Of a DNA stretch of 28,368 bases, positions 23,785-28,368 are shown in pieces (positions within the stretch are counted from its first letter, which is position 1; every line of letters begins with the position of its first letter). The stretch is from positions 1 to 28,368 of the IMG/VR virus record IMGVR_UViG_3300010288_000003. One strand, written 5' to 3'. The DNA comes from a virus. Position numbers and translations under genes: made by a program. Below the pieces are notes generated by a model, which was not told the origin of the DNA, searched no databases, and saw only the letters and a list, made by a program, of their open reading frames with translations.

Positions 23785-23979
23785 TCAGCCTCCCAGAAGC
23801 CGAGGACGGGTGCCTACCCCGCTCAGATCGACTTCACCTGTCAGGATCGAGCCCGACCGGCCGGAGCGGGCAGCCGCTTCCGCCCGGGCCCGACGGGCAG
23901 CCTCCTCCCGCTTCTTGGCCTCGTCATCCGGTTCCGGCGTTTTGATCTTGGGAACCAAGGGACCGTAGAGGATCACCAT
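23785..23979 (-). CDS. Small conserved phage protein upstream of portal
   Basis: A 64-aa protein with a basic, alanine-rich helix (DDEAKKREEAARRARAEAAA) and the ending GSILTGEVDLSGVGTRPRLLGG split by charged residues. The short S-x-L-T-G ... L-L-G ending is shared by many small proteins encoded just before portal genes in podoviruses and P22-like phages. The function is unknown. The start is ATG 23979 with GGAG nine bases upstream; it overlaps the preceding gene by seven bases and its stop abuts the portal ATG. A longer in-frame start at 24363 would be embedded in another gene and is rejected. Confidence 0.75.
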   Translation of the reverse strand: MVILYGPLVPKIKTPEPDDEAKKREEAARRARAEAAARSGRSGSILTGEVDLSGVGTRPRLLGG

Positions 23980-24470
23980 AGGAGGGATCTCCCGAAAATC
24001 GGGTTCAGGAGGTTCTGGCCAACTTGCCAAGGCATGCCATTTGCTGCCGCGACCACCCTGAACGCCACCACCGGGAAACCGAGCAGAAGCTGCAGCCGAA
24101 GATCCGTGTCGTTCGTGCCGGCCGTGCCTTCTGCAAGCAGACGGACATACGGCATCATCCAGGTGTTGGCGCTCTGGATCGAGGTGGAGTTCAGTGTCAA
24201 AATCGTAGCCTCCAAGCCGGCCTGGGCCGCCCCGAACCGAGGACCGATATCCGCCTGGCCAATACCGATCTGGGCGGTGATGCTCGTGAACCCGGCCGGC
24301 TTGTTGGCGAAGCGGCCGCGAAAGACCGAGTTTCCAGCGGTCTGCGGGATGAACATGCGCCACCCCTCTCCAGGGGCAGGAGTGACCTCGAACAGACCAA
24401 TTTGAGTGCCGGCGGCATACGTCCCGGCAGGGATGAACTCGCCAGGGCGGAACAACTCGATCAGAGCCAT
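23973..24470 (-). CDS. Hypothetical probable virion protein
   Basis: A 165-aa protein of unknown family beginning MALIELFRPGEFIPAGTYA at ATG 24470, with GAGG nine bases upstream. It is predicted beta-rich and aromatic (IGLFEVTPAPGEGWRMFIPQ, LRLQLLLGFPVVAFRVVAAA), with few charges and a hydrophobic end (LLNPIFGRSLLW). It sits among head and packaging genes, so a minor capsid or head-completion role is a reasonable guess, without direct evidence. Confidence 0.75.
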   Translation of the reverse strand: MALIELFRPGEFIPAGTYAAGTQIGLFEVTPAPGEGWRMFIPQTAGNSVFRGRFANKPAGFTSITAQIGIGQADIGPRFGAAQAGLEATILTLNSTSIQSANTWMMPYVRLLAEGTAGTNDTDLRLQLLLGFPVVAFRVVAAANGMPWQVGQNLLNPIFGRSLLW

Positions 24471-24471
24471 G

Positions 24472-24681
24472 TCACCAATCCTCGTTATCGATAACAGGAC
24501 CTCGCTGATAGACCACCGCCGAGCGGGCATCGGGGCGCCTACTAGCGGAAAACCTGGCCCACCACCGAGCCTGCTCCATAGGCTCCCTGAACTCGGGAGA
24601 CAGGAAGCGACGGGACTTCGGGTCGTCCTCCGATGCCAAACGACCGAACTCGGGGTGAAGGGGCTTCCTGGTCGGCTTCAC
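24472..24681 (-). CDS. Hypothetical small basic protein
   Basis: A 69-aa, arginine- and tryptophan-containing protein (KSRRFLSPEFREPMEQARWW, ARFSASRRPDARSAVVYQRG) with no recognised family. It starts at a GTG (24681) that overlaps the stop of the 21-aa membrane peptide as GTGA, and ends one base before the next gene. Tight coupling on both sides supports it being translated. Its function is unknown. Confidence 0.65.
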   Translation of the reverse strand: MKPTRKPLHPEFGRLASEDDPKSRRFLSPEFREPMEQARWWARFSASRRPDARSAVVYQRGPVIDNEDW

Positions 24682-24743
24682 GAGAGCAGGTACTCCACCA
24701 CGACCAGGAAACAGTACACCAAGACAGCGAGATAGGCAACCAT
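24678..24743 (-). CDS. 21-residue single-helix membrane peptide
   Basis: A tiny reading frame fills exactly the gap between two genes. Its ATG (24743) directly follows the stop of the metallopeptidase-like gene and its TGA overlaps the GTG of the next gene. The peptide starts MVAYLAVLVY and ends VVVEYLLS; it is almost entirely hydrophobic with a single glutamate near the end, so it would be one transmembrane helix. No strong ribosome site is visible, so expression would rely on translational coupling. Function unknown. A chance frame is possible given its length, but exact tiling with both neighbours argues against it. Confidence 0.6.
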   Translation of the reverse strand: MVAYLAVLVYCFLVVVEYLLS

Positions 24744-25337
24744 TCAGATCATCCCGTCGAAGAGGTCGAGAAAACTTTTCTTGTAGTTCGGAAGCGTCTT
24801 CGCCAGATCGTAGGCTTCACGATAGACGGGCCCTGCTGCCGTGGAGGCTTCGAGATGGGCGTCTACTTCGGTTCTCGGCCACCGGGGGTAGAGGAAGTCC
24901 ATGGAGGCCCGGAAAGCCAGCGCCTCCAGCTTGGGCCGCCAGGCAGGCGCGGAAACCTTCTTCCGGACACCGCCAGGGAGGCGAGCCCAGGTCAGATAGT
25001 GGCCAAGCTCGTGCGCCAGGATGGAAGCGTTCTCCATGGAGAGTGAAGCTCGCATGTCGAGAATGCGCGCCTCGGAGAGGACCATGTACGGTCGAGTGCG
25101 TACACTGGTCGGGCAGTAGGTGAAGCATTCCGGTCCATCGTGGACGACATAGAGGGCGAAGGTCTGCCATTGAGACCAGAAGCCACGTAGGACCTCCGCG
25201 ATCTGCGGGGTGATGTCCTCGCAATCGCGGGGAAGCCAGATTTTCCGCCCAGTCGTCTGGACCAGATAGGAGAGTGTCCGCTCCTGGCAGACCGAATAAC
25301 GCACCCGCACGATCGCGGGAAGGTCATCGCCAGACAT
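24744..25337 (-). CDS. Predicted zinc metallopeptidase (HELGH) in the head operon
   Basis: A 197-aa protein with the zincin motif HELGH (His109, Glu110, His113) in NASILAHELGHYLTWARLP. A downstream KLEALAFRASMDFL, with Glu138 placed 25 residues later, is a good candidate for the third zinc ligand, as in gluzincin and ImmA/IrrE-type peptidases (E-x2-A-x-F). The preceding helix (LDMRASLSMENAS) fits that fold. The N-terminal 100 residues are not recognised and contain several cysteines (Cys17, 39, 71, 75). There is no signal peptide. ATG 25337 has AGGAGG close upstream; a second ATG at 25352 is less likely. It lies between terminase and portal genes. Catalytic activity and substrate are inference. 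Confidence 0.85.
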   Translation of the reverse strand: MSGDDLPAIVRVRYSVCQERTLSYLVQTTGRKIWLPRDCEDITPQIAEVLRGFWSQWQTFALYVVHDGPECFTYCPTSVRTRPYMVLSEARILDMRASLSMENASILAHELGHYLTWARLPGGVRKKVSAPAWRPKLEALAFRASMDFLYPRWPRTEVDAHLEASTAAGPVYREAYDLAKTLPNYKKSFLDLFDGMI

Positions 25338-25632
25338 CGCTCCTCCTCGCATGCGGGCGTGGGCCGATCTGCTGGGCCGTAGCAGCGGAGGCTGGAACGA
25401 TTTCGGTGATCAGATCCCGCCACATGCTCTGAAACATGCCGGGGCGATCGAGCGGAACCTGACGGACGCGCTGCTCCTCGCCCTTACGAGCGATCAGCAT
25501 GGTGCCGGTCTGGTCCACGACGAAGCAGACCTTCCAGCCCTCCACTGTCAAGGCGGACGCACATTTCAGCGCAGCCAAGCAGTCCGCCATGTTCTGGCCG
25601 AGGGCCGCTTCCAGTTCGGTTACGAAGCGCAC
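25324..25632 (-). CDS. Hypothetical protein downstream of terminase
   Basis: A 102-aa protein starting at GTG 25632, chosen because AGGAGG sits five bases upstream (25638-25643) and the frame then begins just after the terminase stop. It reads as a small alpha/beta domain (FVTELEAALGQNMADCLAAL, GWKVCFVVDQTGTMLIARKG) plus a basic, probably disordered tail (QQIGPRPHARRSDVWR). No family is recognised. It overlaps the metallopeptidase gene by 14 bases, suggesting coupled expression. Confidence 0.72.
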   Translation of the reverse strand: MRFVTELEAALGQNMADCLAALKCASALTVEGWKVCFVVDQTGTMLIARKGEEQRVRQVPLDRPGMFQSMWRDLITEIVPASAATAQQIGPRPHARRSDVWR

Positions 25633-25642
25633 AGGAACCTCC

Positions 25643-27127
25643 TCAGAATACCGCCGCGTCGGGGCGCTCGTCCTGATCCGGTGGCGGAGCGACCCGCTTG
25701 AGCCCGAGAGCAAGCGTCATCAGGGCATCCGCCGCGTGGGAAGCGAAGTCGTGGACGGGCTCGGCACGGTAGACGCCCTTGCGATCGTCCATCTCCCGCC
25801 GGTAAAGGCCTAGCATGTCCAGACCGTGCGCGCAACGGTCTTCGTCGATCCAGCAGCGGTCGAGAAGCGCCTGCGCAGCCGAGATCGCATCCTGCTTGAT
25901 CCTGGGCTTCGGGGCGACCGCGGGGAGGATGCCCAACTCGCGCAGGATCGACTTCCGGTCCTTACCCGTGCCCAACTCGGACACCGCCACGTCCCATGGC
26001 AGGATATGCATCCCGTAACGGTAGCCCTTCTCGGCCAGCTTCGCGGCGATGTCGGCCAGGCTGTGGTGCGTGACCTCGAGGTAGTCGATCAAGTAGATCT
26101 CCCGGCTGGCCAGGTGATCGGTCCCCGGAGCGAACTGCCAGAACCAGATCGCAGTCGCGTCATCCCAGCCGAGATCCCAAGCCGTATGGACGGGATCGTT
26201 CGGCCGGCAGGCTATCTGCCCGATGCGGCCATGGCGCCTCAACTGGGCCAGCTGGTTGCCGAACACTGCTCCCACGACTACCGCGTCGAACGAACATTCG
26301 AACTCTTGCATGTACTTGCTCTCGCCCATGTCACGGCGGGCGATCGCAAGCTCGTCGGGCGGGATGAGGCCGGTCTCGGAAGCTCGATGGAGGGCCGCGT
26401 ACCAGTCGCTGGACGTGACACTGACGTAACGGTTAGATGCCGGGTCGAACTCCGTAGCAGCCTTGCCGGCATGCCACTTCGCTGCCCTGGAGTACATCGC
26501 ATAGAGCTGATTGCGGCCCATGGGCGTACCGACGAAGACCGCCCATTGGTTCGGGAAACCGAGGTGATCCTCTCCTCGGCGAGAGAGATCCGCCAACATG
26601 GGTCGGACTTGTTCGGTCCACACCGTTCCCGGGATCTGTTGAAACTCATCCAGAACAACGCCATCGAGATAGATCCCGCGTAGACGCTGCTTAGGGTTGT
26701 CCACGCCATAGAGGCGAATACGAGAGGTCGAGCCGCCGATATTCGGCAGCGTGACAGACAGCTTCGTCACCTCCACGTCACGACCGAGAGGTTCGAACGG
26801 TTCAGTAAAACGGAGCAGGTACGACCAAGCGATGTCTTCCGCCTGGGCAAAAGTGGGCGCCATGAACGCGAAGCGCGCGTCCTTCAGTTTCGAGAACACC
26901 GCCCGCTCGATCAGCCGGACGATGTTCATGACGGTCTTCCCAGCCCGCCGGTGCCAAACCTCGACAGCAAAGCGCTTCTTCTGCATCAGGCTCGTTTCCT
27001 GGATCGCCCGGGGCTGGAACCCGATGAACGCCCAGAGCTCCGCTTGCGTCTTCGGCAGACGATTACGGACGTTGCCGGCCTTCTTGTGAAGCGCGGCGAG
27101 CTTCTCGACCTCGCGGAGGATGCTCAT
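25643..27127 (-). CDS. terL: Terminase large subunit (packaging ATPase/nuclease)
   Basis: A 494-aa DNA-packaging motor. The ATPase domain has FQPR (37-40), a Walker A variant HRRAGKT (59-65), MAPTFAQAEDIAWSYL and Walker B VVLDEF (Asp160, Glu161). The RNase H-like nuclease domain shows HTAWDLGWDDATAIWFW (Asp318) and the C-terminal SHAADALMTLALG (Asp467). I chose ATG 27127, which overlaps the upstream stop as ATGA; an in-frame start at 27175 would be buried in that gene. It pumps DNA through the portal and cuts the concatemer. Family is certain. Confidence 0.96.
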   Translation of the reverse strand: MSILREVEKLAALHKKAGNVRNRLPKTQAELWAFIGFQPRAIQETSLMQKKRFAVEVWHRRAGKTVMNIVRLIERAVFSKLKDARFAFMAPTFAQAEDIAWSYLLRFTEPFEPLGRDVEVTKLSVTLPNIGGSTSRIRLYGVDNPKQRLRGIYLDGVVLDEFQQIPGTVWTEQVRPMLADLSRRGEDHLGFPNQWAVFVGTPMGRNQLYAMYSRAAKWHAGKAATEFDPASNRYVSVTSSDWYAALHRASETGLIPPDELAIARRDMGESKYMQEFECSFDAVVVGAVFGNQLAQLRRHGRIGQIACRPNDPVHTAWDLGWDDATAIWFWQFAPGTDHLASREIYLIDYLEVTHHSLADIAAKLAEKGYRYGMHILPWDVAVSELGTGKDRKSILRELGILPAVAPKPRIKQDAISAAQALLDRCWIDEDRCAHGLDMLGLYRREMDDRKGVYRAEPVHDFASHAADALMTLALGLKRVAPPPDQDERPDAAVF

Positions 27128-27999
27128 TTCGCCTTCGCACTGCCACCGGAGACGTGCCGGAAAGTCTTGTCCCACTCGATGTACCTCTGGACGAGGGGAA
27201 GGTTCGTCAGCCCGCGCTTCTGGGCTTTACGGATCCACTTCTGAACCTTCTGCTTATCGTTCCAAGTGGGCGTAAACTCGTCCGACACATCCGGCGGGTC
27301 TCCCAGCTGCTTCAGCTGAAAGTCGAGAAGCCATTTTCTCGCAGCCTCCCTCTGCTCTTGACAGATCCTTTGAGTTCTCGGGTCCGCAGAAGGTGGCGGA
27401 TTGAGGTAGCCCATCAGTTTTTTGACCGCGGCGAAATAGACGTGCGAGCTCTTACCGTCGAACGGATGCTCTGCGAGAAAATGCATCATCTTGGCGGCAT
27501 AAAGCGTATAGTCGTTCCGCGGCCAGTTCTCCTTACTATTCAGAAACCGCTCATATACGGCACTGTCGCGCATCTGCTTAAGGGTACGATCCGAAAGACT
27601 ATTGATGCTCATCTCAACCGATTTCTTCTCCTGTTTGGGCTGGTTGGATCGACTGACACGGCACTCCTCTCGAAGCTTATTCGCCTCGGACACGATCCGG
27701 TCGAACTCGGCGTGCAGAGCTTGCGCGTTCGGATACTCTTGATTGATCCTCTTCCGCGCTTCCTTCGCCGCATCGATCAGCCGCGTGATCTGAGCGAACG
27801 CCCAAAAAGGCGCTTCCCGCTCGACCGCTTCCCGAAGACGGTTCAGCCAGACACCAAGCTTCACGAGCGAGCGCGGGCGCTTGTTGCTGAGCCACTCCCT
27901 GTAATAGGAGATGACCTTCCCCACGACCTCCGGCGCATCTTTTTGCGGGAGGTTCTCCTGAAGGTACTTGAGCGACGAGTTGACAAGTAGAGGCTTCAT
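27124..27999 (-). CDS. Hypothetical protein in the small-terminase position
   Basis: A 291-aa helical, highly charged protein directly before the large terminase, where phages usually encode the DNA-recognising small subunit. It has no helix-turn-helix I can point to and is long for a small terminase. Notable parts are VKLGVWLNRLREAVEREAPF, a lysine/serine linker (VSRSNQPKQEKKSVEMSINS) and a repeat-like helical C-terminal half (YAAKMMHFLAEHPFDGKSSH). The ATG at 27999 has GGAG six bases upstream and is preferred over ATG 28011. Codon use is more AT-tolerant than in terL. It is the first gene after the promoter candidate at 28046. A small-terminase role is inference from position only. Confidence 0.82.
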   Translation of the reverse strand: MKPLLVNSSLKYLQENLPQKDAPEVVGKVISYYREWLSNKRPRSLVKLGVWLNRLREAVEREAPFWAFAQITRLIDAAKEARKRINQEYPNAQALHAEFDRIVSEANKLREECRVSRSNQPKQEKKSVEMSINSLSDRTLKQMRDSAVYERFLNSKENWPRNDYTLYAAKMMHFLAEHPFDGKSSHVYFAAVKKLMGYLNPPPSADPRTQRICQEQREAARKWLLDFQLKQLGDPPDVSDEFTPTWNDKQKVQKWIRKAQKRGLTNLPLVQRYIEWDKTFRHVSGGSAKAK

Positions 28000-28045
28000 A
28001 TTCGTCTCCATCGTTCACGCCCGGCCACCGCGGTCGAGCGAGCAG

Positions 28046-28074
28046 TTCCTACACCGGTGCGCAACCTGTGTCAA
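28046..28074 (-). promoter_or_regulatory. Candidate promoter for the packaging/head operon
   Basis: TTGACA (28074-28069), a 17-base spacer and TAGGAA (28051-28046) on the minus strand; predicted start near 28039, 40 bases before the ATG at 27999. It has the context GCTTGACA seen at two other candidates. The rest of 28012-28113 holds no convincing gene. Confidence 0.6.
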
Positions 28075-28113
28075 GCAGAAATCAGCGGCACCGTAAGGCT
28101 GTTCACCGAGCCA

Positions 28114-28368
28114 GCAGCTGCGGCACTTCTCACGTGGGTGCGCGGGGCCGCCGCCCGAAAACCGTCGTTCACCGCCGCGGGGCCGCTGCCCGGAAGCCGT
28201 CGCTCGCCGGGTCGGCAGCTGCGGCACTTCTCACGTGGGTGCGCGGGGCCGCCGCCCGAAAACCATCGTTCACCGCCGCGGGGCCGCTGCCCGGAAGCCG
28301 TCGCTCGCCGGGTCGGCAGCTGCGGCACTTCTCACGTGGGTGCGCGGGGCCGCCGCCCGAAAACCATC
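28114..28368. repeat. 101-bp GC-rich tandem repeat array, continuing past the right edge
   Basis: Two full units (28114-28214 and 28215-28315) and 53 bases of a third (28316-28368) are identical except for G/A at 28164. Each unit contains two 35-bp half repeats (28243-28277 and 28278-28312 in the second unit) plus a 31-bp segment with the palindromes GCAGCTGC and CACGTG. Sequence just left of 28114 is a decayed further copy. 101 is not a multiple of three, so the array is unlikely to be coding. Position next to the packaging genes suggests a pac/cos, terminal-repeat or replication-origin role. Confidence 0.95.

Noticed and set aside
23980-24363. Long version of the small pre-portal protein
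   Set aside because: The extension lies in another frame of the 165-aa gene and is histidine/arginine-rich shadow sequence; ATG 23979 with a GGAG site fits gene tiling.
22333-24405. 690-codon plus-strand frame opposite the portal and neighbours
   Set aside because: It would span several securely identified minus-strand genes (portal and small head proteins) and looks like a codon-bias shadow.
28114-28368. Possible CRISPR array
   Set aside because: Units are 101-bp head-to-tail repeats with no unique spacers; the 30-bp repeats at 3751-3870 are also contiguous and in a coding frame.
1-28368. tRNA, integrase, repressor, transposase or host genes
   Set aside because: No cloverleaf-like sequence, recombinase motif or insertion-sequence ends were noticed by eye; a covariance-model tRNA search could still find something in the few intergenic bases.

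Overview
The window looks like most of the genome of a tailed, short-tailed (podovirus-like) bacteriophage. It has T7-type virion genes, is GC-rich (roughly 60 percent by eye) and uses many GTG starts. Nearly everything is on the minus strand with one- to fourteen-base overlaps. Candidate promoters resemble the sigma-70 type of alphaproteobacteria (CTTGACA, 17-base spacer, TA-rich -10), so an alphaproteobacterial host is my best guess; the sequence does not prove it. No integrase, repressor, tRNA, insertion sequence or CRISPR array was seen. No phage RNA polymerase lies inside the window.

Layout from right to left, the direction of most transcription. At 28114-28368 a 101-bp GC-rich tandem repeat runs off the right edge. 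A strong promoter candidate (28046-28074) then precedes the packaging and head genes: a 291-aa protein in the small-terminase position, large terminase, a run of small proteins (one a predicted zinc metallopeptidase with HELGH, one a 21-aa membrane peptide), portal, a Bbp19-like protein and scaffold. A promoter candidate followed at once by a very strong terminator-like hairpin sits in the leader of the major capsid gene. Next come capsid, a probable decoration protein, a small protein, ThyX with its own promoter candidate, the tail tubular proteins (adaptor and nozzle), four T7 gp13-gp16-type internal/ejection proteins, the tail fibre and a small coiled-coil membrane protein.

The lysis pair, a GH108-type endolysin and a three-helix holin, is the only plus-strand unit (6076-7253). 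It diverges from the replication unit across a 107-base gap holding two back-to-back promoter candidates whose -35 boxes are four bases apart. The replication unit (5968 to beyond position 1, minus) encodes a 78-aa protein, a SNF2-type helicase, a repeat-containing protein, a Cas4/RecB-like iron-sulfur nuclease (DUF2800), an Enc34-type single-strand DNA-binding protein (DUF2815) and a family A DNA polymerase cut by the left edge. This replication cassette is better known from siphoviruses and prophages than from T7 relatives, so the genome is a mosaic: a T7-like particle with a different replicon.
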